Assembly: GCA_000827265.1 (NCBI GenBank) | Contig: KN834749.1 | Coordinates: 2,660,653 to 2,724,652, forward strand | Reading direction: 5' to 3' | Length of the DNA stretch: 64,000 nucleotides | Origin: Collybiopsis luxurians FD-317 M1 | Taxonomy: Eukaryota; Basidiomycota; Agaricomycetes; Agaricales; Omphalotaceae | Part shown: positions 37,450 to 49,300 of the stretch, piece by piece | Layout: the number at the start of each line of letters is the position of its first letter | Numbering within the stretch: position 1 is the first letter of the stretch | Translations under genes and position numbers: made by a program | The notes under the pieces: model-generated | Told to the model about the DNA's origin: nothing | The model's database searches: none | The model's input: only the letters and a program-made list of their open reading frames with translations

Positions 37450-38625
37450 AGCAAGAAGCTCTAGCTACCATCATTTCTGTGATGTATATAGTCCCCCTAC
37501 CTGCAGCGCGTTGGGGTAGGGTGTGATTGGACATTAATAGCTTTAGGGCCGGCGGGTGAATTTCAATGCTCAACGTATTCGTTCTTGAATAACTCAAGTG
37601 GGCGGATGATGTCCATTCTGAAGCTGCGTTTTTGTGATCTGCCCTTTTCCGTTTTGTCAATACTGAAGTTTTATGGAGGCCGTATCACATCGACTAAGTC
37701 GGTCCCTTCTATGCAGATGACCCTCCAACATCATGCTCAGTCGAGGAAACAAGGGGTTGTAGAGATGAAGATTGTATACGTCCGTCTGGAATTAATTTCT
37801 CTTTAGCAAGTGTTTTCGGAACGACGTCTGTTCAGTGTCTGTTATCGCGAATTACACCATCCGAGTCATCGATACTACGCTTAGCGCAGACCAAATGCAA
37901 GAAGCTCTAAAATTTCCCGGTAAGTTTCCTATGAGTCTGATTTTACGATGATATATGCTGCGTGACATTATCGAGGCTTCCAGTCTTCTTGATATTGGAG
38001 CCGCAGAAGTAGGTGGAACCGGTATCGACACTGTTTGCAATGATTCAAAGGCGAACTTGCGTTTGGTATTCTTTCGTTCTTGGCTGGTAATATTCAAGGA
38101 CTTTTTCTGAAAAAAGGTTAAAGTAAACTATACTATATATAATTTCTCAACTTAGGGTATCAACGTCAGTCCGAGTCTCACTTACGTGTTGAAGACTACG
38201 GTATCATCGACATTTGCCTCAAACCTCAATATTCCCAAAATATTCCGACTCTGCGTGGCAGTGTGGGCTGGTGCCAGGTGAGCCGATTTACCAAGTACAC
38301 TTACCGGAGAAAATATGACCTGAACCTCCACTCTTCAGAGCGGTGACTTCAGCTGCCTTACATCCTTTTGGCTGTCCTGTACCTCCCTCAAAGAGCCGGC
38401 TTTGTTAGTGACGCCAGTATCGCCCCTCTTGAATGCCCTCTCGTATGAGCGAGGGAGTCAAATGACTATGACTGCTCGTTCATCTGGAGCTATTCCAACT
38501 TTTCCGATCTTTACACCCCAGACTATGCAACCGCGGCCCAGCCCATTATAGAAGAGCAAATCGCAAAGCAGGGATATCATCTCGCTGCATGACTAAATGC
38601 GTTGTTTGACGGTTCTACTAAGCTG
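37450..38625 (+). pseudogene. S1/P1 nuclease pseudogene (copy 3)
   Basis: Homologous to copy 2 over almost its whole length but clearly dead. The start ATG is replaced. The codon for the mature N-terminal zinc-binding Trp is now TAG, and a TAA follows soon after the next zinc His. TGA replaces three further Trp codons (in the segments matching YSWSAP, LVWARE and AAWLN). The GDIGQPLHVE segment is deleted, and about 40 bases are missing from the last exon. Segments still readable include WADDVHSEAA, DDPPTSCSVEETR, VIANYTIRVIDT and YATAAQPIIEEQIAKQGY. Confidence 0.92.
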
Positions 38626-40196
38626 GAAATCGGGCTTCGATGCAGTTTTCTGGGACTTTTCCGGGTAAAAGGCATACCTGAGGTTCATCTTGTCTGACTG
38701 TAAAATGTATGACGAAATAGTCGGCGTTTTGAAGTTCGAAGTCAAGAACACTGAGGTCACGGTAGCGCCAGGGCGCTGAGCTTTCGTTGATAACTATGCA
38801 TTGATGCGCGGGACAGTTGCTACGATTTGCTTCCGCCGTTGTACAACCTACAACCTTCCCGAGTCCAGGGGCCATTTCGTGTGAGCTAAAAGGAATCGGT
38901 AGCCATTCATTCCACACCGCATTGAAACACTGAGAAGTGTTCTGGAATTCAGTGCTAGTCTATTAGGTACGCTACTATAGCAATTCCCTCTGCAAACTAA
39001 TGTCCTTGCTAGCTTATACCTACGGGTAGCTGAACGCTGAACGGTGTCAAGCTCAAACTGACGTTCAAACATTTCAGGAGAACCAAAAACTCAACTGCTA
39101 AGTAGCGGGTAGCAACTAATAACTTTCTGCATTAATTAAGTAGATTGCCCAGCATCTCCAAAGCTCGCCGACCACGTACTAGGCCTCAGTCTAGGAAGTT
39201 ATCTAGTTCCTTCATGCTACATGCAACAACCAGTTCAAGGGCTCTGCGTCGCTTGATATGCTGGTCCTCGACCGGCCGCAAGATAGACAAAACGCGAACC
39301 AATTGGAGCCTTGATGCACAGCATTTTCCACTTGCTGACTTGCTTTGTTGGGTACAGGCTAGGGTTGAGGCGCGTTGTAATGTTTGAGCTCTCCGGATGG
39401 TAGGTATGCTGAGTGATATCTTACACTCTTTTCAATACGTATGTTTGTATGCACGTCCCGGGCCGGTCAGTGCCACCATCACCAGTGATCGTACAGTGCT
39501 TGTCCTTTGATGGCTTTGGTGTTCCTTTGATGGGCAGATTTTCACGCAATTTTTCAACACCAGTAACTAATCCGTGGCTAGCTTTATTCCGCTTTCCGAA
39601 CTGCCTCTTTTCCGCGACAAATTCATCGGACTATATGCTGTTATCGATTCATAATTTGGCCCAGAGTCATGAACATATTGTGTTCGAAATTGCAGAAGTA
39701 TTACATTGACATTCGGTGATTCTCAATCTATTGCTAGAAAAGCGTTCAAAAGGATCTCTTGAGAATTCACATTGAAACCGCTCTTCCCAACGGCGATGGT
39801 AGTCACGCGACTGCCTTTTTCGCTTCCAAACCTGCTCAATTCATCGAAGTAGATCTTATTACTTCTATTACTGAGCGCGCCCAAACGACCATGACAGTAT
39901 CGAGTAGTAAAACACATAGCTGTAATCAATCCTGCTATTGCAAACTTCTCTCGCGCCGATTAGCCTTCTGCCGACGAGAACCCGACGAGTACGATGACGC
40001 AGCATGAGACACAGCCTCGCCGATAACATCAGGTCCGTTTCTCAACGATTTTCAACGTGGCTGTCCATGGCTTTTCCTCAACTACAGGCTCTGCTCGGTC
40101 GGATTCATGGCAAGTATATTAAGGCAGCAGAAATTGTCTCCTCCAGAGCTCATTCTCCTTCTCGCTTCACTTTACATCTTACGAGCCTTCGGTATA
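38626..40196. other. duplicated 3' flank plus intergenic
   Basis: 38626-38960 is the repeated 3' flank of the nuclease. The rest, up to the bZIP gene, shows no supported gene. The 60 bases before 40197 are C/T-rich. Confidence 0.45.
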
Positions 40197-40820
40197 ATGC
40201 ACCACTCTTACCCCAACTTTTCCAACCAACTTCAGCTCCAATTCGCGGTAGAGGATCTCGATCGTATTTCCACCCAAACCACTGAAGCATATCACCAACA
40301 GCAGGCTCACGATCACTCTCCGGATATGCATTTATATTCCTTCGGACTTCCTGGCTACATGGATTCTTCCTACGACGCCAATGCTGCTTTTTACACGTAC
40401 AATGACCCTGGCCCTCGCAACGGAGATGCCGTGCCAGGGCAGCACACGAGTGCTCCTACGTCTCCTGCTACATCTATGCCCTCTCACTTCAGGAATCTCT
40501 CTCTTCCTACTACCCCACCGAGACACACTCAAACTACGCTATCATCAGAGGATCACGCTGATCTCGAAGAATCAGAAGATCCTATCCCTCCTCTTCCACC
40601 TAACGCTTCGGAGGAACAGAGAAAGGCCTGGGTCAAGAGGCGTAACACGCGCTCGGCAAAGCTGAGCCGGATGCGCAGGATGCTTTATATCAGAAGGTTG
40701 GAAGAGGATGTTGAAACGCTGAAGAGGGAGAAGGAAAGATGGTACACTCGTGCCCAAACCCTCCGCCAGCTCCTTATCTCGAACGGTATATCCATCCCCC
40801 CTTTCATAGACTCTCAATAG
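40197..40820 (+). CDS. bZIP transcription factor
   Basis: A single exon of 207 aa from the ATG at 40197. The same frame is open back to 40107, but that part is C/T-rich and would encode an implausible hydrophobic leader, so the later ATG is preferred. The basic region at about residues 139-160 includes the core NTRSAKLSR, with the Asn and Arg of the bZIP consensus. A short leucine-type coiled coil follows (LEEDVETLKREKERWYTRA then LRQLL), about three to four heptads. The N-terminal two thirds are rich in Ser, Thr, Pro, Gln and Asp. The protein should bind DNA as a dimer in the nucleus. The regulated genes are unknown. Confidence 0.8.
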   Translation: MHHSYPNFSNQLQLQFAVEDLDRISTQTTEAYHQQQAHDHSPDMHLYSFGLPGYMDSSYDANAAFYTYNDPGPRNGDAVPGQHTSAPTSPATSMPSHFRNLSLPTTPPRHTQTTLSSEDHADLEESEDPIPPLPPNASEEQRKAWVKRRNTRSAKLSRMRRMLYIRRLEEDVETLKREKERWYTRAQTLRQLLISNGISIPPFIDSQ

Positions 40821-41511
40821 TGCACGAACTTTAACGCTTACTGCATATCTATCTTTATGACTCGTTATATTGTCTCTCGTTCGGTTTCTTTTATGATGTG
40901 TACTATAGACGAACATTGTACAAGTACTCACTTTGATAATATTCTGCCTTACTTTTCGCTGAATCAATGGAAATTGCATTTATTAATGGGATACTTAGCG
41001 TAGAGGCGCGACGCGACGCGTTTTTTCTTTATCACGCGCGTGTCATGATTTATAATTTGTGACTCGTCCTCCTCATCCGTCTTCGATCCTCGCTAGGACG
41101 TCAGCTAGCTACTTTCGTTGACACTGACTGGACGAACGAGTAGTACTCAAATACTCAACGAGTAAGTTCCGCTATTTGACGCGTCCGATGCTGGCGTGTT
41201 GGCTCTGAAGCTGGAATTGATTGATTATGTAACAGGTAATTCTTGCGATTTCCGGACACGATGCAGAGCGTTGTATTAGGTTCTGCTGCCAGACTCAACC
41301 TCTAGACCTTCCATGGAGTCATAAAACCGTTAATGTACATCTCTGCCCGTTTTGCAGTGAGCTCATGAACACACATTCACTGTCATAAATACGTTGTATG
41401 TACGTCATTTTGTAGAATGCAAAAGTTCAGGCTGAAACTTTTCTTATGCGACTCCCAACTGGCACAATCCATCGTAAACGTCCATAAAGTGTTTCTGCAA
41501 GCGGGTTGTCC
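40821..41511. other. intergenic between bZIP and BTB genes
   Basis: No gene or repeat recognised; AT-rich 3' flank, then the promoter side of the BTB gene. Confidence 0.45.
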
Positions 41512-42690
41512 ATGGAACATACAAGTCGAGACATGGTAGAAAGTAATGGGGCGAATCAATCTCCTGGCGCGTTTGTACCTCCTGTGCTGCAAGTACCGAC
41601 ACCCCCGGTACGCCTAGCCGCTCGGTCCTTCTTCCTCGCTGACTGTACTATCTTCCAGTTAGACGATCCACAGCAAGCTGGGTATCCTTCTGATAACAAT
41701 GGGGAGGTCTCAATATCGACTACGTTCACTCCTCACGCCGATTGGCATACCGTTGCTCCCGACCGCGTACTCTCAACGTCTGATTCAGTTCTATTTTATG
41801 TTCACTCTCATATCCTACTCGCTGCATCAAGCAATCGATTTCGGTCTTTAATACCAGAGCATATGCAGGCGTCTAATTCTCCCATCGATGTACCGGAGGT
41901 TTCGGACTTGCTGAACATAGTCCTTCATCTAATCTATGATATGCCCTCTGCTCGATATTCTCCTGCGTTTCAGACCCTTGCAGATGCTGTCGATCGACTG
42001 CCATTATATGGTGTCAGCGCGAAGACACATGTTGCTTCTAGCACGTCTCTGCACAGATTGCTCCTCTCTTTTGCCCCATTGATGCCCATGGGCGTGTACA
42101 CTCTTGCCGCCAAACATGATCTTCTCGAGCTGGCAACTTTGACTTCGTCTCACCTACTGTCTTTTGACCTCTCTATGCTCACTGACGAAATAGCTAACGA
42201 CATTGGACCCGTTTATCTTCGCAAGTTACTCTTTTTGCATCTTGGACGTTCTGATGCTCTGAAGAAGGTGAGTCTCCTTACTCAAATTCATTGTGAGTTT
42301 GGCTGACCTCATAGTAGCTTTTAGTGCAGTCTCCGCGTCCTCATGGTCCCACCTCCCGTTGCGGTTTCGACGAACAGAGACCTGTGACCCGTGCATGGGC
42401 CTTGGCATCCGCTTATGTTGCTTGGAATGCTCGACCAGGTATATATATTTTTTCGACTGAAATATTTCTTTGAGTATCTATCACTGTGGCTTCGTCAGAT
42501 CTATCGATCGGATTCTTAGAATCTACTTTGAATCCGCTGGCAGATGATCAGGATTGCGAACTGTGCAAAGACAGTATAAAGAAGCATGTCAGGAATCTCG
42601 TTGTGCAATGGTCTCAGGTGAAGGTATGCATGTCGGAGGACTTTGACGCCTCTGAAAACTCACGTGTGATTGCGACAGCGAACAATATGA
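41512..42690 (+). CDS. BTB/POZ domain protein
   Basis: Four exons, 41512-42267, 42318-42438, 42499-42623 and a 12-base last exon 42679-42690, give 337 aa ending in QWSQVKRTI. A BTB-like core (DSVLFYVHSHILLAASSNRF, followed by DVPEVSDLLNIVLHLIYD) lies at about residues 80-140. A helical C-terminal region resembles that of many mushroom BTB proteins. The last short exon is inferred from a good donor at 42624 and gives the KRTI ending I associate with this family; without it the frame would continue 28 codons to 42707. BTB domains mediate dimerisation or Cullin-3 binding, but the partner is unknown. Confidence 0.78.
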
Positions 42691-42940
42691 GACTGTACAT
42701 GTCTTAAGCAGGAGTAGGCCTCTAGATTGAATTGGCGCACTGAATTGCCTTTGCAAGTTCTCGTTTCACTTTGTTTCCTACCATTTCATTTGTTCATAAA
42801 TGTCCATACTAATAAACCCCGTCTCTATGTCTTATGCGTGCTATCCATTCTGTGTCCCTGTGTATAGTAATTACTGAAATTTTATTTGAATGTACTTCTT
42901 TGAAATCGTCCAAGAAAGGGAAAAATTAAAACATCTCTTC

Positions 42941-44314
42941 TCATTTTGCAGCCTGTGCAGGATCGGAGGAAAATGTGACCACAGGAGCTAGCCACTGAGA
43001 GACAATCAGAAAGTGTTGTAAGTCATTGCAAAACTGAATTACCTCATGCCTCAGACACTCTTGAGCGGTTGGCCTTCGATCAGGGTCAACTGACAGACAG
43101 CACTGAATGAAATTCTGAGCCATTTTCGATACATTGGCCCAGTATGAGTGAGGAGTAAATTGAAGGTCCTGAAAAAGACAGGTGGAGATATCATAATCAT
43201 TCAGGAAAATTTAGTATTTTACATGAGAATAGCTTACCCCGGTAATAATAGCCTCTTCTTCCAATTCCCTTCCTTTCCTGTAAAAAGGTGAATGGCCAGC
43301 AAGAATAAAATATGTGATGGCTCCTATAGCCCAGATATCCACTGGCTTTTCATATCCAGCTGCATGCAATCAGCAAAAGATTGGAAAGTAAATTGCAAAC
43401 AGTAACATACTCTGCTTGTGAACCTCTGGAGCCATGTATCGGGGAGTGCCGCACTTGTCCGTCAGCAGCTTTGGATTCTCACTATCCTCTATATTTAGTG
43501 TTGCAAGGCCATAGTCAGCAATCATGACATCAAATGGATTGTGAGGAGATCTTCATGTATTATGGACAATCAGGCATGATTCAGTCAGCACAGAAAATTC
43601 CTGTGAAGCTCTGTCATTTGTACTCACCTGAGAAGCACATTTTCAGGCTTTAGGTCCCGATGAATTATCCTGAGGGAGTGGAGGTATGATATATCAATAA
43701 GAAGGTTGCAGACAAGTCTAGCAGCATCACTGAAGTAGCAACGATATCAGTTAACAGGGAAGCAGGATCACAGCTTGAGAGAATCAATCAAGGAATACTT
43801 ACCCCTCCAAGTACTTTCCTAAATTAATTATCCTATTAAACAGATCCCCTCCTGTGCAAAGATCACAAACAAGGTAAATGTTGCGCTGACTCTAGTTATC
43901 ATGCCAATGTTTGCAAAAGGCAATTTAGAATATTAGCAGCATATTTAAAATGAATTCTTTATCTGCAAACCTCAAAGTAATCATAGAGGATGGTCATGTT
44001 GCCAGTCTTTGCAGAAATGCATTTGAGAATGTTGATCTCATTGAGGACCATGTGCTCTTGGCCTTGCATTTGCTCTTTACTGATAATCTAGTGATGCCTG
44101 AAGCCATTCACAGGGTACGAAGGGAATGAGGGAGAGCTCACTTTGCAGGCGTACAATTTTCCTGTTTTGATATGGACGGCTTCCTTGACAACAGAGTAGT
44201 TGCCAGAGCCGAGGGTTCGGCCAGTACGGTACTGCAAGGATATGCAACTCGAGCGTAAATTCGAAATAATGATGGGCAACAACTTACTTCACAGGGCTTA
44301 CCGACACGTTTCAT
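42941..44314 (-). CDS. CaMK-like Ser/Thr protein kinase, short form with DYG motif
   Basis: Nine exons on the minus strand: 44314-44288, 44231-44142, 44087-43971, 43885-43803, 43729-43628, 43550-43411, 43359-43238, 43168-43043 and 42994-42941, giving 286 aa. The sequence is almost only kinase domain: Gly loop GSGNYSV (17-23), catalytic Lys39 in YACK, HRDLKPEN (129-136), a metal-binding motif DYG at 152-154 in place of DFG, activation segment GTPRYMAPEV, and DIWAIGAITYFILAG. The VKEAVHIKTGKLYACK region resembles fungal Ca2+/calmodulin-dependent kinases. The usual C-terminal autoinhibitory and calmodulin-binding tail is missing; the protein ends about 18 residues after the last domain helix. 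A (GT)n run lies just upstream at about 44340. Confidence 0.85.
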
Positions 44315-46321
44315 CGTGTTTGAAAACGAGCAAGTCGGTCCGTGTGTGTGTGTGTAAATTTCAACTTCAGTGTCGTCTCTTTTTATTCAGCGAAGCTACG
44401 TGGAAATCTCGGAGAAGTGAGGTCAGAACTTTCACGCTTAGCAGAACTGGGGTGCTGGGGCGGTGGAGCTGCATACTTTCTTCCAAGACACCCATCCAAT
44501 CTTGCACTTGAATGAATACCTGAATACCGAAAACTTCTAGGGTCAATATTCGAAGAAGGCTGTGAGAGGATTCAATCTAAACTTCGTCAGAGACACGAAA
44601 TTTCCTGCGTAATACACGCAAGATGTCTTTACTCCAAGCCCACACTAAGTTGTTATCAATTGGCATGTATAATAATATACACGGCGCTGCTGTTTTCAGC
44701 AGTGATCCCATAAAGAAAGCCGCCGGTCTCGTACTACAGCCACAGAGTTATCACCCGGTAGACCACTGTGGTGACAGCAGAAATGCTAGCAAGCCTAGAT
44801 ACATCCAAGTCCGGTGAGACTAGGTAGCAGGAGAGCTAATGGATTAAAAGCTATTCATGTTCGAGTGCTCATCCTCGCTGTCTGTACCACAATCTGGCTC
44901 CACGGCTCCAATACAGTCATTCCAAACATTTACCACCTCATGAATATACTTTGCAGTCCTCGGAAAGGCTGACCAATGAAATATACACTTCTTCAGAATA
45001 AGTGCCTGTTCATCCGAGAAAGCTTGCTGTTGTAGTTCCCATATTGAGCCCACCATCGATGCACAAAAGTTAACACGGAGGTCCACAGATCCTGTACATT
45101 GAAGGAGAACATGCTCCACTGTCTCGGTGACTTGGTAGCGGAGAGAGTGAACCTGTACTGAGGGGCTCCTCAAGTTTCAAGTTTTAGCTCGTCATATGTT
45201 CGTGGAGCCGACCTTGGTGTCCAAATAAATGCTTTGCGAGGGCTCGTCATTGGAGCCAAAGACATGATTGCAGAATATACGCGAAGGATTGGAATGAAAA
45301 CTTGTAGGCGATTGAGTAAGTATACCATTGTGAATGTGGGTGGGATCGAGATGCTCGGGTGTTCCACCACCGAAAACGATACGTTGAGAGATGACAAACT
45401 TGCTGTGCGTCAGCATGACAGATGCCGCAAACGGTCATAAGCGGCAAAAATGTTTTTCCTTGTGCTTTTCTGTCATTTCCTTGCGGTAAAAAAGTATAGC
45501 ATTAGCAAACATAGTACTATGCTACTTATATCTCCAGTTTGAGTGCCAAAAAGGTTCATTAAGCTAGGCCAAAGTGAATATCGACGAAAAATGAATATCT
45601 TTTTGCGACGTGGGCGCTAACACGGCCCGCAAGGTGGTGCATATCCGGGATTCCAGTTCCTTGGGTGGGGGCAAGAAAAGTGAAGATTTTAATGGTGCAT
45701 GACAGAGCATTCGAGTAATATGTAACGCATTTTTGGACAGGTGGGAGATGAAGTACGTAATGAAGCACACATCGAAAGCGCTTAAGCAAGCAAAACCATA
45801 AAGGAGAAATAAACACCGGAAGCAGCCAACCAAGTAGTACAGTGTTGATACAAGATATGATACAGAAAAAATGAAATTGTGTCCCGCCGTGAAGTCTAGA
45901 CGTGTATGGGATAGTCAAGCGGCGGGAGGAAGTAAGATATGATGCTTGCGAAGGAGAATGGTTTGTCTTGAACGGGGCATTGATAAACAAAAGGTAAGTA
46001 TGGGAGATAAAACAGCAAGAAAAAGAAATAAGTTATTTTAAATGACTGGACAAGAAAAGGCATTAAACTGTCTGTAAATGTCCTTGACTTCGACCAGATA
46101 TATGCAGGTTTGTGTCATATTTGACGTGGCTTCTTGGGGATATGCGAATTGTCTTTTGCGCGTCGTAACTTTCATTGCTATATCGAAAAGAGCGTGTATA
46201 ACCACCGGGATGTAACCTGGTCATTTTTCTATCATATCGTCGACTTAATGTCAACAGGATTCGTCAGTCCACGATCGAGCTCACCGAACACATTATTAAC
46301 TCACTTTTGCCTCTTGATCCT
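44315..46321. other. intergenic with possible retroelement remnant
   Basis: About 2 kb between the kinase and the CBM21 gene, both on the minus strand. The only notable content is the degenerate fragment at 44844-45450. Confidence 0.45.
44844..45450 (-). pseudogene. possible remnant of a retroelement C-terminal region
   Basis: A 110-codon open frame contains ETVEHVLLQC, which resembles the zinc-binding tail found after reverse transcriptase or RNase H domains of non-LTR elements (His and Cys spacing). Upstream, in other frames, are CGIC and more fragments, so the coding sequence is broken. No polymerase core and no terminal repeats are visible. The match is short, so this is only a suggestion. 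Confidence 0.3.
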
Positions 46322-49300
46322 TCATCTGACTTGCATCCTCGACGAAGGTGGCGAATGCGAAGACTCTAACTTTCCTGGTGCAGGTGAAGACCCAGCGAAA
46401 CACCACTGCTGAATAATCGCCTGGTACCCACGTGGATCTCCTCCAACATTGGACTCGGGGACAATCCCAACACCTCTAGCTCCAGGACTAACTTTGTCGA
46501 AGAAACCCATTTGTGCATCATTCAAATCAGCATGATCGAGAATCTCGTTCTCGGGAACCGGTGTAAGCTCAAAATCCAGTCCGGTCTCCTCAAGGTACTG
46601 CTTCGGCATACTGTGCGCTGTAGCTCGACCGTGCAATTGTTCGACAAACTCTGCAAGCTCTCCATCGGTAGACACGGAGCTCATCGAGCTGCTTCTCTCC
46701 AAAAGAGGAACCTCTGCCATTGAATCAATGGATTCTACACTGGAGACGCGTGCTCGCTCGGTTTTAGCGGGATCGGGCCGGAAAGACGGTGGCGAAGGTG
46801 CTGGCTGCACCATTGCTGGAGATGCGGCAGAAGAGGATATGGCTGGAATTTGACGGCCGGGGGAAGAAACAGGCGGAATGACCCCAAGTACTTCCACAGT
46901 AGCAGAAGCTGGAAACTGGGTCCTACTTGGGCTGTCTGTACCTGACAAGCTCATGACGCCCACTGAATTTTTCTCTGTTGTAGAAGACAAGGATTTGGAA
47001 GCTTGTGGTGCGTCAATAGATGCATTCGAAGAATCAGACCCAGAGATGCTAGGGCTTGAGAAAGCTGATTTAGGTTCGTCCGTGCGCGCTTCCACCAAAG
47101 TCGTCGCGCTAGTCGTATTTCTCCACCAGAAAAGGCCTCCTCCGGTAAGCTCCTTGAATGAACCAAGTCCGGTAGGTTTAGGAGCACGTTCTTTCACTTC
47201 CTTGATCGCACTCTCCGGCTGAGCGATCCTCGTTTCGTCAGCCTTTACTTCGTCAACTCTTCGCTGCTTAGATCCCTCCGTAGAGTCCGACTGGTACTGC
47301 GAAACAGTGTAATAGAGAGGCGCGGCCACGAGTGGCTCCAGCGTATTCGTGTTTTCCTGTGAAGTGGCGGTAGCAACAACAGTAGCAGTATCAAACACAG
47401 GAACAGGCACGTCGACGGCATCTAACACTGGAGCGGGTGATGGCGGATTTAGCAGAACAGGAATAGAGGTCGGAGGTAGCACTGTCATATTTGGGATGTC
47501 AAACACCAACGAATGAAACACATCAAGAGATAGCTCACCTTCAGCTTTGACCTGTTTGAAACCAACCCTCCAGTTTTTTCCCCCACAGTTATCCCACCAT
47601 TCGCCGCCTGCATTCCCAACAGTGAACCGCCCGACAAACTCGACAAGCCTTCCCGGTCCTACCGCGGGAGGCAGCGTGATCTTGAAAGCAAAGCGATCCC
47701 ATTCGGAGGAGTTTTCATTCTCGTTTTTCGTATCTGCATAACTTGGGAATGCAATCAAGTCTCCGAGTGTTCTCGGAAGAGGAAGACTGATTGATGAGCC
47801 AGAGGTAGCAGCAAGTGAGGTCAGATAAGATTTTCCACAAGACCCTATCCATCTTCCTCGCACTTCGTTCACCGTGGCCCAATCATCTGTAGTGAACCGG
47901 GCAAAGACGTGCTTCTCGAAAGTGATATTCCGTACAAGGAAAATTCCCTCAAGCGACAGAGGTTCCCTTTCACTTGAGGACAAAGAGGACGGGGCGAGGT
48001 GAATCTCCTCCAAGAGAATATTAACCGAGCCCAGCAACGCATCGCGGAGAGACTCTGGATGAGGGATAGGATGCGACGTTGAAGACACATCAAGCTCTAT
48101 CCTCATGTTTTCTCGGCGATTCTCGGCATATTCCACGTGCTCGACATCTTCCTTTTCCTCCGTTTTTACAGTAGCAAACCTGGGACCCGTCCCTGTCTGC
48201 CGTATACGAACCCCACGACCGCCAGAACCAGACGAGCTGCTGCTGTCTTCCTCATTGTCGTCACCGGCACTGTATGTCCGACCGAGCCGTGGTAAGCGAG
48301 GGAAAGGGAACGACCCATTTGTTTCGGTAGCCTCGCTTTTCGCACCAACTGAAGAAGCTTTGAGAGGTTTAGAGGAAGCAGCATTCCACACTCCTTTCCC
48401 TCCCCAGTTTCCCCAATACCCATTATGGCCAGCATTGTAACCATATCCGTACCCGTAATCTCTATCGGTCTCAGTCTCCGTTTCAGTCTCTTCACCACCG
48501 CTCTTCCCACTTGATTCCCCTACGTCGGCTCCATTCGCCAGACGGCTCGCGACGCGACTGAGACTAGAAGCGACGTGATCGCGCTCTTTGCGTGTCACAA
48601 GCAGACTAGACGGTCTCGCTTCCTTCCGAAATACTTGAACACGCTCGAGGTCAGCCGACAGGGAAGGGAAATGGACACTCCGAGGTGACAGAAGAGCTTC
48701 CATTGTAGAATCCGATAGCCCAGGGGACAAAGGCGGTGATAGAGGCCCTGGAGGTGTGCCATCTAAACTGACATCATGTCCAGGCGAATTTGGATGAGAA
48801 GGTGCTGATTGCGCTCGGACATGGCCGCCAAAAGCTGGTGGGGTCAGAAGATTGGAAGCTGAATCGGCTCCAAGAGAAGCGAGGGACCTGAAGGAAGGAG
48901 CGGGCAGTCCAGGTATTCCGGGGCTAGTAGTTGGAGACCCAACAGCGGAATTCGCTACCGAATTGGCTGTGGAGTTGACAGGAGACGATTTGGCGGATTG
49001 GGCTGGAGATGGCACGGGGGAACCAGTCGGTGTACCTAACAAGGAAGACGCACGGGAGCCTTTGAGCGAGCTTCGTAGAGGTTTTCCGCTAGGAAGAAGA
49101 ATGACCGAGGGTGCTGCAGTGGAGACAGTGGGAGCAGGAGTTGTTATGGAAGGCACTGCAGGTGAAGATGAAGTTCGCGTCGGGCCTGGTGGTCTAGTCA
49201 CCACTGGTGTCAAAAAGGGCATCGGACCGGTCTGCAGAGGAGAATTCGTCGATGATCTGGGGAACGGTACTCCTTCCGAGGGGACCTGAACTTTCAACTT

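Noticed and set aside
37450..38625. RIP-like mutation (C-to-T bias) as the cause of the nuclease pseudogene
   Set aside because: Several Trp codons became TGA or TAG, which suggests G-to-A changes. Comparing the last exon with copy 2, however, shows about as many A-to-G and T-to-C changes plus deletions, so simple neutral decay fits better.
48852..49289. 145-codon plus-strand ORF opposite the CBM21 gene
   Set aside because: It is the antisense shadow of the Ser/Pro-rich coding sequence of paralog A. Similar shadows at 58393-58674 and 55386-55784 were dropped for the same reason.
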